From: Methylobacillus flagellatus KT
GTDB lineage: Bacteria; Pseudomonadota; Gammaproteobacteria; Burkholderiales; Methylophilaceae
Assembly (NCBI RefSeq): GCF_000013705.1
Contig: NC_007947.1
Span: 1,550,001-1,614,000, forward strand
Direction of reading: 5' to 3'
DNA: 64,000 bases
Below, in pieces: positions 24,678 through 34,231 of the stretch (positions within the stretch are counted from its first letter, which is position 1; each line of letters starts with the position of its first letter). Below the pieces are notes generated by a model. That model saw nothing but the letters and a program-made list of their open reading frames with translations. It made no database searches and was not told where the DNA came from. The translations under genes were made by a program, and so were the position numbers.

Positions 24678-24765
24678 TGGCGGAAGCGGTGAGATTCGAA
24701 CTCACGAACCCTTTCGGGTCGCCGGTTTTCAAGACCGGTGCCTTCAACCACTCGGCCACACTTCC
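24678..24765 (-). tRNA. tRNA-Ser (anticodon TGA)
   Basis: The minus strand folds as a tRNA with a long variable arm. The acceptor stem pairs GGAAGTG with CGCTTCC, the anticodon loop reads CTTGAAA, the T loop contains TTCGAAT, and CCA is encoded. Length is 88 bases including CCA, which is normal for tRNA-Ser. Confidence 0.93.
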
Positions 24766-24817
24766 GTTTTAACATCAGTCATGTTGACTGAAGAAAGGCC
24801 GCCATTCTATCACAAGA

Positions 24818-25351
24818 TTAATCGTCTTCCACCACCATCCCGGGGAAAAGCACGTCGGTAAAGCCAAACTGGGCAAGGTCACGGATTCGCATCGGGTAAA
24901 GAATACCGTCTAGGTGGTCGCATTCGTGCTGTACCACTCTTGCATGGAAACCGCTAACCAAGCGGTCTATTGGGTTTCCATATTGGTCATAGCCGGTGTA
25001 ATGCAACCGCTGATACCGAGGAACTATGCCGCGCATGCCCGGGACGGAAAGGCACCCTTCCCAGCCATCCTCCAGCTCTTCACCTATCGGGGTCAGCGTG
25101 GGATTAACCAGTACTGTGTAGGGTACCTGCTCGGCATCCGGATATCGCGGATTATGGCCCACACCAAAAATTACGACCCGGAGGCTGACACCAATTTGCG
25201 GGGCGGCGATCCCAGCACCGTTCAAATGCGCCATGGTGTCTTCCATATCTTTGATCAACGCATGAAGTTCAGGTGTATCGAATTGTTGGACAGGCTCTGC
25301 CTTTTGCAATAGCAAAGGCTCTCCCATTTTTAGCACAGGTTTAACAGGCAT
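24818..25351 (-). CDS. def: peptide deformylase
   Basis: A 177-residue protein with the three deformylase motifs in order: [18 protein letters not shown] and QHECDHLDG, which supply the metal-binding Cys and two His and the catalytic Glu or Asp position. The third motif is HECDH where HEFDH or HExxH is usual: HExxH is kept. It removes formyl groups from nascent proteins. Its start overlaps the end of the phosphorylase gene by 11 bases. Confidence 0.93.
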   Translation of the reverse strand: MPVKPVLKMGEPLLLQKAEPVQQFDTPELHALIKDMEDTMAHLNGAGIAAPQIGVSLRVVIFGVGHNPRYPDAEQVPYTVLVNPTLTPIGEELEDGWEGCLSVPGMRGIVPRYQRLHYTGYDQYGNPIDRLVSGFHARVVQHECDHLDGILYPMRIRDLAQFGFTDVLFPGMVVEDD

Positions 25352-26087
25352 GGCCTACCACGACCCTTTCTATCAGATTTCGGACACGTTGCATGGTTTT
25401 GTTGAGGACATCCCCCATGTTGTCGTATTGGATGCCCTTTGCGCTACTTCCCCGCCCCGCCGCATGATTGGCCACGGGACAAATGGCCGCGTAGTGCATA
25501 TCTAGCTCCCGTGCGAGCGCCGCTTCCGGCATGCCTGTCATGCCAACCATGGTAGCGCCGTCCCTTTCCAGGCGGTTGATTTCTGCGGCAGTTTCAAGAC
25601 GGGGGCCTTGTACACATGCATATACGCCCCCGTCGATGATGGACTCACTTATATTGGTTGCAGCCTCCAGACACAAGTTGCGCAACCTGTCGCTGTAAGG
25701 CATTGTGAAATCAATATGTTTCACCGGCAGGTCGCCGCCGTCATAATAGGTATTCTTGCGTCCGTGCGTATAGTCTATGATCTGGTCCGGCAACGCAATC
25801 ACGCCCGGATCCAAGCGGGGATGGATGCCCCCAACGCTTGCGACGGACACAATGTCCCGTACGCCTTCGGCATGGAGCGCCCAAATATTGGCACGATAAT
25901 TGACGATATGGGGTGGAATGGTATGTCCATGCCCATGCCGGGGAAGAAAAATCACTTCGTAACCGCAAATGTCGCCGTAAGTTAAAGGGCCGGAAGGTTC
26001 GCCATAAGGCGTGCGTACAATCTGCCTGCGCTTGATCTTGAGATTGGCCAACTTGGTCAGCCCCGTACCTCCAATAATACCTAGCAT
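25341..26087 (-). CDS. S-methyl-5'-thioinosine phosphorylase-type (MTAP/PNP family)
   Basis: The ATG at 26087 has GGAG upstream and gives 248 residues starting [10 protein letters not shown]. Phosphate-site PRHGHGH, GGIHP and the purine-site ANHAAGRG are seen. MTAP enzymes specific for adenine have an Asp near the base; the Asn-containing NHAAG motif is instead the 6-oxopurine pattern, as in the methylthioinosine phosphorylase of Pseudomonas. It probably acts in methylthioadenosine salvage after deamination. The upstream in-frame ATG at 26129 lacks a ribosome site. Confidence 0.82.
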   Translation of the reverse strand: MLGIIGGTGLTKLANLKIKRRQIVRTPYGEPSGPLTYGDICGYEVIFLPRHGHGHTIPPHIVNYRANIWALHAEGVRDIVSVASVGGIHPRLDPGVIALPDQIIDYTHGRKNTYYDGGDLPVKHIDFTMPYSDRLRNLCLEAATNISESIIDGGVYACVQGPRLETAAEINRLERDGATMVGMTGMPEAALARELDMHYAAICPVANHAAGRGSSAKGIQYDNMGDVLNKTMQRVRNLIERVVVGHAC

Positions 26088-26165
26088 GAAAACTCCACAA
26101 TGACGGATTGACACATTGTAGCGCAACAATCTTCACGTGCCACCCAGCGCGATAAAGGGTATTTT

Positions 26166-27041
26166 ATGGCATACTTTATGCTGCTTATGACCACACCCAT
26201 TCAAGCCACTATCCAGCAGAGCATGGCGCTTGCCAAAGCCCATTATGAAAATTTTCCTGTTGCTTCTGTGCTCCTCCCCAAGGATTTGCGTGCACCCGTT
26301 GGCTTGGTCTATGCCTTTGCCCGCCAGGCTGACGACTTTGCCGACGAAGGCGAACTGTCACCGGAAGAACGGCTGGCGTTGCTAGATGGGTTTCGCTCAC
26401 AGCTAGACCAAATCAAGCATGGAGCAACGCCTGACACGCCTTTGTTCCAGGCATTGCAGGCCATGATCCAAGAGCGCGATCTACCACTGGAACCATTTTA
26501 CGATTTGCTTTCCGCATTCAGCCAGGATGTCGTCAAGGCTCGCTACGCCAATTTCGGTGAGGTGATTGATTATTGCCGTCGCTCAGCCAACCCGGTCGGC
26601 CGGTTGATGCTGCATCTATATAAGCAAGCAACGCCCCGCAACGTGGCTTTGTCGGATGCAATCTGCACTTCGCTCCAGCTGATCAACTTCCTGCAGGATG
26701 TCGATGTCGACTATCGCAAGAACCGCATTTACCTGCCACTAGATGAGCTGCAGAAATACAACATTACAGAGCAGCAGATTGCCGGTCAGCATAGCGGAGG
26801 CACTTGGAGTCTATTCATGGAATTCCAGGTAAACCGCACGCGCAAACTGCTGCAATCCGGGGCACCGCTTGGCCTTGCCCTGCCAGGCCGTATTGGGCTG
26901 GAAATGCGGATGATCATTGCCGGCGGTGAGCGCATCCTGAAAAAGCTTCATCATGTTCGGGGCGATGTGTTCAACCAACGCCCAACCCTCAAGCCAACGG
27001 ACTGGGCCTACATGCTGTACCGCGCAGTAAGAAAAAAATGA
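26166..27041 (+). CDS. hpnC: squalene synthase HpnC (hydroxysqualene-forming step)
   Basis: A 291-residue trans-isoprenyl-diphosphate synthase of the squalene/phytoene type. The aspartate motifs are ADDFADEG and DVDVDYRKNR. AAAGGG precedes the ATG at 26166. In the HpnCDE route, HpnC turns presqualene diphosphate into hydroxysqualene. It overlaps HpnD by four bases, so the three genes form one unit leading to squalene for hopanoids. Confidence 0.92.
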   Translation: MAYFMLLMTTPIQATIQQSMALAKAHYENFPVASVLLPKDLRAPVGLVYAFARQADDFADEGELSPEERLALLDGFRSQLDQIKHGATPDTPLFQALQAMIQERDLPLEPFYDLLSAFSQDVVKARYANFGEVIDYCRRSANPVGRLMLHLYKQATPRNVALSDAICTSLQLINFLQDVDVDYRKNRIYLPLDELQKYNITEQQIAGQHSGGTWSLFMEFQVNRTRKLLQSGAPLGLALPGRIGLEMRMIIAGGERILKKLHHVRGDVFNQRPTLKPTDWAYMLYRAVRKK

Positions 27042-27874
27042 GCCCGCAAGAATATTGCCAGAATAAAGCCGCTGCCAGCGGCTCCAGCTTCTACTATAGC
27101 TTCCTGTTCTTGCCGAAAGCCAAACGAGAGGCCATTACCGCCTTGTACGCTTTTTGCCGGGAGGTAGATGATATTGCCGATGACGTTCAGGATGTCAATG
27201 TCGCGCAAACCAAGCTCAACTGGTGGCGGAGTGAAATCATCAATCTTTTCGAGGGGAAGCCACAGCATCCCGTTACCATGGCCCTACAGTCTCCGGTAAG
27301 GGAGCTCAAGCTCAAGCAGCAGCATTTTCTCGAGATCATCAATGGCATGCAGATGGACCTGGAGCAAAACCGTTATCGCGACTTTGAAGAGCTCGAGCTT
27401 TACTGCTATCGCGTTGCCAGCGTAGTTGGCTTGCTCTCCGCCTCCATTTTCGGGTACAGCAACCCGCAAACCCTGCAATATGCATTGGATTTGGGCATGG
27501 CCTTTCAGCTTACCAATATCACGCGTGATGTCGGTGAGGATGGCCGCAGAGGACGGATTTATCTGCCGCTGGATGAAATTAGTCGCTTCGGGGTCAGCGA
27601 GCAGGATATCCTGCAAGGCAAGGCCTCAGACAATATGCGGCAATTGCTTGAATTCCAGGTGGAGCGTGCAGAACGCTATTACGAAAAGGCACTTGCCGAA
27701 CTGCCTCTGGAAGACAGAAAGCAACAGCGTACTGGCCTCATCATGGCATCCATTTACCGCACCTTGCTCAAGGAAATCAAGAGAGACGATATTCAGGTTG
27801 TGCTGAATGCGCGTGTTTCCCTTACTCCTATACGAAAGCTCTGGCTTGCCTGGTTGACATGGATCCGCAATTAG
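27038..27874 (+). CDS. hpnD: presqualene diphosphate synthase HpnD
   Basis: A 278-residue squalene/phytoene-synthase family protein with DDIADDV and TRDVGEDGRRGR, the two magnesium-binding motifs. HpnD joins two farnesyl diphosphates to presqualene diphosphate, the first step of the route. Starts by ATGA overlap with hpnC and overlaps the start of hpnE by 16 bases. Confidence 0.92.
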   Translation: MSPQEYCQNKAAASGSSFYYSFLFLPKAKREAITALYAFCREVDDIADDVQDVNVAQTKLNWWRSEIINLFEGKPQHPVTMALQSPVRELKLKQQHFLEIINGMQMDLEQNRYRDFEELELYCYRVASVVGLLSASIFGYSNPQTLQYALDLGMAFQLTNITRDVGEDGRRGRIYLPLDEISRFGVSEQDILQGKASDNMRQLLEFQVERAERYYEKALAELPLEDRKQQRTGLIMASIYRTLLKEIKRDDIQVVLNARVSLTPIRKLWLAWLTWIRN

Positions 27875-29181
27875 CGCCGCGTGTTGCGGTGATTGGCGGC
27901 GGCTGCGCCGGTCTGGCCGCTGCCGTTAGACTGACACAAGCCGGTTTCAAGACTACCCTGTTCGACGCTAGCCACCAACTGGGAGGCCGGGCACGAAGCA
28001 TCACTTGGCAAGGTCTTTCGCTGGATAATGGACAGCATATCCTGCTTGGCGCATATGCTTCTAGTCTTGAGCTCCTGCAAACATGCGGGGTAGAAATCCG
28101 AACCAGCTTGTTACGCTTACCGCTCAAGCTGGAAATTCCGCATGAGTTTTCCCTTAGAAGCATGCCTGCCCTGCCTGCGCCATGGCATATCCTCGGTGGA
28201 TTGCTGCAAGCGCAAGGCCTCAGTTTTCAGGAGCGCCTTGCTGCCGTGCGCTTCATGGCCAGTCTGCGGTTACAACGGTTCCGCCTGCCAACCGACATGC
28301 CACTGCACCAAGTGCTGGCAAGTCAGCCCACGAGACTCATTACCGTGCTATGGGAGCCACTCTGCCTGGCTGCCTTGAACACACCGATTGCTACGGCAAG
28401 CGCACAAGCATTTCTCAATGTGCTACGCGATAGTTTTGCGCACAAGAAATCTGACAGCGACTTGCTTCTGCCTCGCGCCGACCTCACGACACTCATTGTC
28501 GAGCCTGCAGCAAACTTTATCCAATCGCATGGTGGCCGGGTCAATCTCAATGCACCGATAACTAGCCTGCATGCGCAGGATCATGGCGTACGACTCAAGT
28601 CCAGGACTGAAGAGCAGGATTTCACCCATGTCGTCATTGCCACCTCCCCTTTCCGGGTCGCGCCATTATTGCAAACGCTGCCTAGCATGGAGGATATCAT
28701 TGCCCAGTGTCAGGCGTTGCAATACCAGCCTATTTACACGGTCTACCTGCAGTACCCTTCAGCCATTGCCTTGCCTCAGGCCATGCATGGACTCGCCGGA
28801 AAATTGGGGCAATGGGTGTTTGACCGGGGTCAGCTATACGGGCAAACTGGTCTTCTTGCTGTTGTCATCAGTGCAGAAGGCAAGCATCAGGCACTGACAC
28901 AATCCGATCTTGCCACCAAGATACACCAGGAACTCCAAGACGTTTTTCCTAGGCAGCTGGGGACGCCGCCACTATGGCATAAAGTCATTGCAGAAAAACG
29001 CGCAACCTTTGCTTGTACAGCTGGCCTACCTCGGCCGGTGCAGGCTACGCCGCACCCGCGCATACAGCTAGCAGGGGACTATGTCAGCACCGGAGATGCT
29101 TTCCTGGACTATCCCGCCACGATTGAAGGCGCCATCAGGAGCGGCTTTCAGGCAGCTGAAAATATTATCAAAGAACATTAA
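27859..29181 (+). CDS. hpnE: hydroxysqualene oxidoreductase HpnE
   Basis: A 440-residue FAD-dependent amine-oxidase-fold protein. The FAD motif is VAVIGGGCAGLAAAVRL, followed by GGRARS and a C-terminal GDYVSTGDAFLDYPATIEGA, which closes the FAD site. HpnE reduces hydroxysqualene to squalene. Third gene of the hpnCDE unit; a squalene-hopene cyclase is not in the window. Confidence 0.92.
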   Translation: MDPQLAPRVAVIGGGCAGLAAAVRLTQAGFKTTLFDASHQLGGRARSITWQGLSLDNGQHILLGAYASSLELLQTCGVEIRTSLLRLPLKLEIPHEFSLRSMPALPAPWHILGGLLQAQGLSFQERLAAVRFMASLRLQRFRLPTDMPLHQVLASQPTRLITVLWEPLCLAALNTPIATASAQAFLNVLRDSFAHKKSDSDLLLPRADLTTLIVEPAANFIQSHGGRVNLNAPITSLHAQDHGVRLKSRTEEQDFTHVVIATSPFRVAPLLQTLPSMEDIIAQCQALQYQPIYTVYLQYPSAIALPQAMHGLAGKLGQWVFDRGQLYGQTGLLAVVISAEGKHQALTQSDLATKIHQELQDVFPRQLGTPPLWHKVIAEKRATFACTAGLPRPVQATPHPRIQLAGDYVSTGDAFLDYPATIEGAIRSGFQAAENIIKEH

Positions 29182-29198
29182 TTTATCTTATTAACAAA

Positions 29199-29612
29199 AT
29201 GATAATTAACAATTTTTTAGACTTTATTACCCACTGGGCAATCATGAGTCTATCATTATGGATCGCCAGTATGATTTTTCCGGGAATCACGTTTTCCTCC
29301 AGGTTTTCCCTGCTTATATCAGCGCTGGCACTTGGCTTCGTTAACGCCGTTATTCGCCCCCTGTTACTCGTTCTCACCTTTCCACTCACGCTGGTAACGT
29401 TCGGCTTTTTTGCGCTCGTCATCAATGCCTTGATGATCATGCTGGTTGCCAAGCTGATCAAGGGGTTTGAACTCTCGGGGTTCTGGACGGCATTCTTTGC
29501 CAGCATTTTCATTGCCATATTGAGCTTTTTCATTGAATGGATGCTTCCCAGCCAGGGTGTCGACCTGGTGATGCCGGCCATTGGCAATAACCCAAATACC
29601 ATCTCGATCTAG
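29199..29612 (+). CDS. phage-holin-superfamily IV membrane protein
   Basis: A 137-residue protein with four membrane spans, including FVNAVIRPLLLVLTFPLTLV, a segment typical of the widespread four-span family once named after mycobacteriophage holin IV. Despite the name, chromosomal members are conserved housekeeping-like membrane proteins of unknown function. It follows hpnE by 17 bases and may be in the same transcript. Confidence 0.8.
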   Translation: MIINNFLDFITHWAIMSLSLWIASMIFPGITFSSRFSLLISALALGFVNAVIRPLLLVLTFPLTLVTFGFFALVINALMIMLVAKLIKGFELSGFWTAFFASIFIAILSFFIEWMLPSQGVDLVMPAIGNNPNTISI

Positions 29613-29732
29613 TGCCATGCATTCAGCCCGGATAGTGGATTCTCGCCTTCCTGGTTATTTGATATGCTTGAACGATAAAAGAAACCGAGCCGCTTGATCT
29701 TCAACTCCCCAAAAAAGCAAAGAGCACATACC

Positions 29733-31193
29733 TTGCGCATCCTTTTTGTCACTTCAGAGGCCTACCCCTTAATCAAAACTGGCGGCCTCGCAGATGTCAG
29801 CGGCTCATTGCCAGCCGCTATACGCGACCTTGGTATCGATATCCGCATATTGCTGCCAGGTTATCCGGCAGTGCTGGAAAAGCTGCAAGAAAAACACCTC
29901 ATCACGCAGATTCATGGCCTGCCGGAAGTGGGCAGCGTTAATCTGCTGGGGGGCAAAATGCCGGATACAGGGGTCGATGTCATGGTGGTTGAACATGCCC
30001 AGTTGTTCGAAAGACCGGGTGGCCCGTACAACGACGGCCAAGGCATTGACTGGGGCGACAATGCTCTGCGCTTTGGCATCTTGTCCAAAGTAGGCAGTAT
30101 ATTGGGCGGCCTACACTCGCCCTTGCAGGACGACTGGATCCCTGACGTTGTCCACTGCAATGACTGGCAAAGTGGGTTAACTCCTGCCTTCCTGCATCAT
30201 TCGGCCAGCCCTCATGCAAGATCCATTATCAGCATTCACAACCTAGCATTCCAGGGCAACTTTGCGCCGGAATGGGTACAGCGGCTGGGCCTGCCTAACC
30301 ACAGCTACCAGATGCACGGCCTTGAATATTATGGGCAGATGTCTTTCCTGAAGGCCGGAATCTACTATGCCGATAGCATTACTACCGTCAGCCCGACCTA
30401 TGCCCGTGAAATCCAGACGGAGCAATACGGCTTTGGCATGCAGGGATTGCTGGCAGCCCGAAGCCATGAAATTCATGGCATATTGAACGGGATTGAAATT
30501 CAGGAATGGAATCCGGCTACCGACCCTTACCTTGCAAAGACCTACAACCTGGAGCATCTTGCAGACAAGAAAATCGTCAAGAAAGCACTTCAAGTCCAGT
30601 TGGGGCTCGAGACCGCACCCCACAAGCCACTGCTTGGCGTCGTCAGCAGGCTTACACACCAGAAGGGCTTGGATATTTTCCTGGAAGTGGCAGAGAGCCT
30701 ATTGGCAAAGCACTGCCAGATTGTCGTACTTGGCAGCGGTGAAGCACACATGGAGAACGGATTCAAGGATCTGGCGAGACGATATCCCCGCCAGGTGAGC
30801 GTAACGATTGGCTATAAGGAACCCTTGTCCCATCAGATCATGGCAGGTGCGGACATGTTCATCATGCCATCCCGTTTTGAGCCTTGCGGACTCAACCAGA
30901 TGTATGGCCTGCGCTATGGTACCCCCCCTGTCGTGACCCGCACTGGCGGGCTGGCTGATTCAGTCCAAGACAGCAATAGCACTACAATGAAAAACAACAC
31001 GGCAACGGGATTCGTACTGGAATCTGCGGAACCTCGCCAACTGCTTCATACTGTGCAGCGGGCCTTGGTGTATTATCACGATCCGAGGGCATGGCGCAGA
31101 ATCCAGCGTAACGGCATGCGCCGCGATCTGAGCTGGACCAGCAGTGCAAAACTCTATCTGGACCTGTATCAATCACTTGCCCAGCGCCGCTAG
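29733..31193 (+). CDS. glgA: glycogen synthase
   Basis: A GT5 glycosyltransferase. KTGGLADV near the N-terminus binds ADP-glucose, and the C-terminal part has PSRFEPCGLNQMYGLRYGT, the usual catalytic-lobe motif. The frame opens at a TTG at 29694; I prefer the TTG at 29733 because the family starts RILFVTSEAYPL and AAAGAG lies just upstream, giving 486 residues. It extends alpha-1,4-glucan chains from ADP-glucose. No other glycogen gene is nearby. Confidence 0.9.
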   Translation: MRILFVTSEAYPLIKTGGLADVSGSLPAAIRDLGIDIRILLPGYPAVLEKLQEKHLITQIHGLPEVGSVNLLGGKMPDTGVDVMVVEHAQLFERPGGPYNDGQGIDWGDNALRFGILSKVGSILGGLHSPLQDDWIPDVVHCNDWQSGLTPAFLHHSASPHARSIISIHNLAFQGNFAPEWVQRLGLPNHSYQMHGLEYYGQMSFLKAGIYYADSITTVSPTYAREIQTEQYGFGMQGLLAARSHEIHGILNGIEIQEWNPATDPYLAKTYNLEHLADKKIVKKALQVQLGLETAPHKPLLGVVSRLTHQKGLDIFLEVAESLLAKHCQIVVLGSGEAHMENGFKDLARRYPRQVSVTIGYKEPLSHQIMAGADMFIMPSRFEPCGLNQMYGLRYGTPPVVTRTGGLADSVQDSNSTTMKNNTATGFVLESAEPRQLLHTVQRALVYYHDPRAWRRIQRNGMRRDLSWTSSAKLYLDLYQSLAQRR

Positions 31194-31232
31194 GCCGCCC
31201 ATCTGCCAACGTCAGCCCTGCCAATATCCATA

Positions 31233-31270
31233 GTTAGCAAACTGTTACAACTGTTTAACAGTTTGCTAAC
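31233..31270. terminator. long perfect hairpin downstream of glgA
   Basis: GTTAGCAAACTGTT pairs with AACAGTTTGCTAAC across a 10-base loop. It begins 40 bases after glgA stops. There is no long T run (CATTTTGCC follows), so it is either a weak terminator, an RNA-stabilising hairpin or a protein site. Confidence 0.5.
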
Positions 31271-31324
31271 CATTTTGCCTGTCCCGGCAATAATTCAGCA
31301 ATACTTCGACTTTAATATGCTACC

Positions 31325-31429
31325 TAACGCAGAGTAAATGGCATAGCCAATGCTTTTTAATGTGCGAGCTTTCTCCAAAGCTATACTTCTCCTCCCTTAG
31401 TGGGTGCGTTTAACGCACCCCTTTTTTTT
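31325..31429 (+). ncRNA. candidate small RNA with CU-rich loop and terminator
   Basis: A possible -10 box (TAATAT) at 31313 precedes about 100 bases that fold into small hairpins (TGGCATAGCCA; AGCTTTCTCCAAAGCT). These are followed by an exposed CTCCTCCC and a perfect terminator with eight T. CU-rich single-stranded loops of this kind pair with ribosome sites in several known regulatory RNAs. Purely structural inference. Confidence 0.25.
31402..31429 (+). terminator. strong Rho-independent terminator
   Basis: GGGTGCGT and ACGCACCC around a short loop, followed by eight T. It reads right and sits just before the convergent orn gene end. Confidence 0.85.
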
Positions 31430-31448
31430 GCCCGTCGCTCCCGGCTAT

Positions 31449-32000
31449 CTACGCCATCCGAATGAAGTGCTCGCGGTAGTATTTGAGTTCATCGATCGAC
31501 TCGTAAATATCTGCCAGCGCCTCATGTTTACTGGTTTTCTTGAATCCAGCGACCAAGGCTGGTCGCCAGCGCCTGGCCAGCTCCTTGAATACACTCACAT
31601 CCAAGTTACGGTAGTGGAAGTAAGCCTCCAGTTCTGGCATATAGCGCGCCATGAAGCGCCTGTCCTGGCAAATGGAGTTGCCACACATCGGGGATTTTCC
31701 CGCAGGCACATGCTCTTTGAGGAAGTCGATCATCTGCTGCGAAGCTGCCGCTTCATCCAGGGAGGAAGCCTTCACCTTCTCAATCAGTCCGGAACGTCCA
31801 TGCGTTCCCTTGTTCCAGGCATCCATGCCATCCAGAACGGCGTCAGACTGGTGAATTACCAGCACTGGGGATTCACCGAGTACATTCAGCTCTGCGTCAG
31901 TGACAACGGCTGCCACCTCCAAGATGCGGTCACTGTCTGGCTGCAAACCGCTCATTTCCATATCCAGCCAGATAAGGTTATCGTTGTGTTGTGGCATCAT
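31449..32000 (-). CDS. orn: oligoribonuclease
   Basis: The start is the first ATG of an ATGATG pair at 32000, with GGAAATC upstream; an upstream in-frame ATG at 32048 is less good. The 183-residue protein begins [19 protein letters not shown], with the DEDD exonuclease acids (DMEM; DRR), and ends with [19 protein letters not shown]. It degrades two- to five-residue RNA leftovers and pGpG. Confidence 0.93.
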   Translation of the reverse strand: MMPQHNDNLIWLDMEMSGLQPDSDRILEVAAVVTDAELNVLGESPVLVIHQSDAVLDGMDAWNKGTHGRSGLIEKVKASSLDEAAASQQMIDFLKEHVPAGKSPMCGNSICQDRRFMARYMPELEAYFHYRNLDVSVFKELARRWRPALVAGFKKTSKHEALADIYESIDELKYYREHFIRMA

Positions 32001-32099
32001 GATTTCCATTAAAATGTGCGCGGATGCAAAGAAAGGTGAACCTTCCACCGCGTTCTTGCTTCAAAATAAGCGTGATATTCTAACTGATAAATAAGCAAA

Positions 32100-33356
32100 A
32101 TGATGGCAACGAACCTGACTATCCTGTTCATCTCTCTCCTCGTATTCACTACCCTTGTCCGGATCTGGCTGGGTAGGCGGCATGTCCACTATATCCAGCG
32201 TCACCGAGACAAAGTACCGGATGCATTCAGCTCCAGCATCAGTCTGGGTGCTCACCAGAAAGCAGCAGATTACTCTTCGGCCAAGACGCGTCTTGCCCTT
32301 GTGGAAACCACGGTTCAGGCCGTGCTGTTATTACTGCTGACGATAGGCGGGGGGCTGCAGCTGATAGATGAAATATGGCGCGGCCTATTGCCAGATCACG
32401 ACATCATCCGCGGGGCTGCGGTCATTCTGAGTGCATTGCTGGTGAGCAGCGTGGTGGACCTGCCCTTCGACTATTACCGTACCTTCGTGATCGACCAACA
32501 TTTCGGCTTTAATAAAATGACGCCTGCGATGTACTTCAAGGACATGGTCAAACATGGGATCGTCGGATTGTTGCTTGGTGCCCCTCTGCTGTTTGCCGCG
32601 CTCTGGCTCATGCAGGGTGCTGGCGACTACTGGTGGTTTTACTTGTGGGTGGTATGGAGCTTGTTCAATCTGTTGATGCTGGCGATTTATCCGACATTCA
32701 TTGCGCCTATGTTCAACAAATTCTCCCCGCTGGGCGATGAGTCGCTGAAACAGCGCATCGAAGCCCTGTTGACTAAGTGCGGATTCAAGTCGCAAGGATT
32801 GTTCGTCATGGACGGTTCCACCCGAAGCAGTCATGGCAACGCCTACTTCACCGGTTTCGGCGCAAGCAAGCGAGTCGTCTTTTTCGACACCTTGCTGGAG
32901 CGCCTGAATGGAAATGAAATTGAAGCTGTCCTCGCTCATGAGCTCGGTCACTTCAAGCACAAACATGTGATCAAGCGTATCGCCTTGATGTTTTTCGTCA
33001 GCTTCATTGGGCTAGCTTTGCTTGGATGGCTTGCCCGCCAGGATTGGTTTTATGCCGGGCTCGGCGTTCAACAGCCCAGCGACTATATGGCGCTGATCTT
33101 GTTCCTGCTGGTTACTCCAGTGTTCTTGTTCCTGTTGCGCCCCCTACTTGCAGGTTACTCGCGCAAGAACGAGTTCGAGGCAGATGAATATGCTGCACAG
33201 AATGCCGACGCACGCTACCTGGTCGAGGCATTGGTCAAGCTTTACCGTGACAACGCGTCCACGCTGACACCAGACCCGCTGCATTCGGCATTTTATGATT
33301 CACATCCGCCAGCCAGCATTCGTATTTCCCGGCTTAATGCATTGATCGTACACTAG
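32100..33356 (+). CDS. M48 family zinc metalloprotease (Ste24/CAAX-protease-like)
   Basis: A 418-residue, multi-span membrane protein with the zinc motif HELGHFKHKH and a downstream EFEADEYAAQ that supplies the third ligand, plus NAYFTGFGASKRVVFFDTLL before the zinc site. This is the M48A (STE24-type) layout, larger than HtpX. Bacterial members are thought to clear membrane or periplasmic proteins; substrate unknown. It is divergent from orn. Confidence 0.88.
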   Translation: MMATNLTILFISLLVFTTLVRIWLGRRHVHYIQRHRDKVPDAFSSSISLGAHQKAADYSSAKTRLALVETTVQAVLLLLLTIGGGLQLIDEIWRGLLPDHDIIRGAAVILSALLVSSVVDLPFDYYRTFVIDQHFGFNKMTPAMYFKDMVKHGIVGLLLGAPLLFAALWLMQGAGDYWWFYLWVVWSLFNLLMLAIYPTFIAPMFNKFSPLGDESLKQRIEALLTKCGFKSQGLFVMDGSTRSSHGNAYFTGFGASKRVVFFDTLLERLNGNEIEAVLAHELGHFKHKHVIKRIALMFFVSFIGLALLGWLARQDWFYAGLGVQQPSDYMALILFLLVTPVFLFLLRPLLAGYSRKNEFEADEYAAQNADARYLVEALVKLYRDNASTLTPDPLHSAFYDSHPPASIRISRLNALIVH

Positions 33357-33367
33357 CCTTGTCCAAT

Positions 33368-34231
33368 ATGCTTTTAAACGGACTGGTGGTTGCATCCTAC
33401 GGCAAGCGCTACGGAGTGGAGCTGGAGGATGGTACGGAGCTGAGCTGCGTGACCCGAGGGAAGAAAACAGACCTTGCCTGCGGCGACAAGGTCAAAGTCA
33501 GGCTGACTGGCCCGGGAGAAGGCGTGGTAGAGCAGCTCGAGCCTAGAAGCAGCCTGCTCTATCGCAGCAATAGCTTTCGCAGCAAGATGCTTGCCGCCAA
33601 CGTGACCCAGGCAGTCATTGTGCTGGCGACGCAGCCCAGTTTTTATGAGGAACTCTTGAATCGTTGTCTCGTGGCATGTGAGGCCGCCGGAGTCAAGGCA
33701 TTGATTGTGCTTAACAAATGCGACCTGGACAATGCCAACGAGGCCATGTTGAGACTGCAAGACTATGCTGCACTTGGCTACAATATCCAGCCTTTGTCGG
33801 CACGGGATAATGTTGCCCCGCTCAAGCCCTGGCTCCGAGGGGAGACGAGCGTGCTGGTTGGTCAGTCTGGCATGGGAAAATCCACTATCGTCAACGCATT
33901 GCTGCCGGGAAAAATGGTCAGAACCCAGGAAGTCTCGACTGTGCTTGATAGCGGCAAACACACTACCACAGCAGCGCACCTCTATCACTTGGATGCCGAA
34001 AGCAAGCTGATCGATTCCCCAGGCCTTCAGGAATTTGGCTTGCATCACTTGAATGCCGAACAGTTGGAGCTCGCGTTTGTCGAGTTCCGGCCCTACCTCG
34101 GGAAATGCCGGTTTAACAATTGCCGACACCTCAAGGAACCTGATTGTGCCATCCAGGCGGCAGTAGACGCCGGCGACATATTGCCGCGCCGATTTGCCTG
34201 TTATCAGCAGTTACGCCAGGAAATTCCATGA
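33368..34231 (+). CDS. rsgA: ribosome biogenesis GTPase RsgA
   Basis: A circularly permuted GTPase. An N-terminal OB fold is followed by the G4 motif NKCD, then the P-loop GQSGMGKST and DSPGLQEFG, and a C-terminal zinc site (CRFNNCRHLKEPDCAI). The order G4-before-G1 is diagnostic. I use the ATG at 33368; a TTG three codons earlier is possible. It matures the 30S subunit. It follows the M48 gene with a dozen bases between. Confidence 0.92.
   Translation: MLLNGLVVASYGKRYGVELEDGTELSCVTRGKKTDLACGDKVKVRLTGPGEGVVEQLEPRSSLLYRSNSFRSKMLAANVTQAVIVLATQPSFYEELLNRCLVACEAAGVKALIVLNKCDLDNANEAMLRLQDYAALGYNIQPLSARDNVAPLKPWLRGETSVLVGQSGMGKSTIVNALLPGKMVRTQEVSTVLDSGKHTTTAAHLYHLDAESKLIDSPGLQEFGLHHLNAEQLELAFVEFRPYLGKCRFNNCRHLKEPDCAIQAAVDAGDILPRRFACYQQLRQEIP

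Larger units (their letters stand above)
31194..31448. other. intergenic region with long hairpin and terminator, candidate small RNA
   Basis: No protein gene is visible. A 14-bp perfect inverted repeat lies at 31233-31270, and a strong terminator at 31402-31429. Between them is a stretch with short hairpins and an unpaired CTCCTCCC. Confidence 0.5.

Noticed and set aside
24524..24775. 83-codon frame covering the tRNA-Ser
   Set aside because: It is translation of the tRNA gene and flanks.
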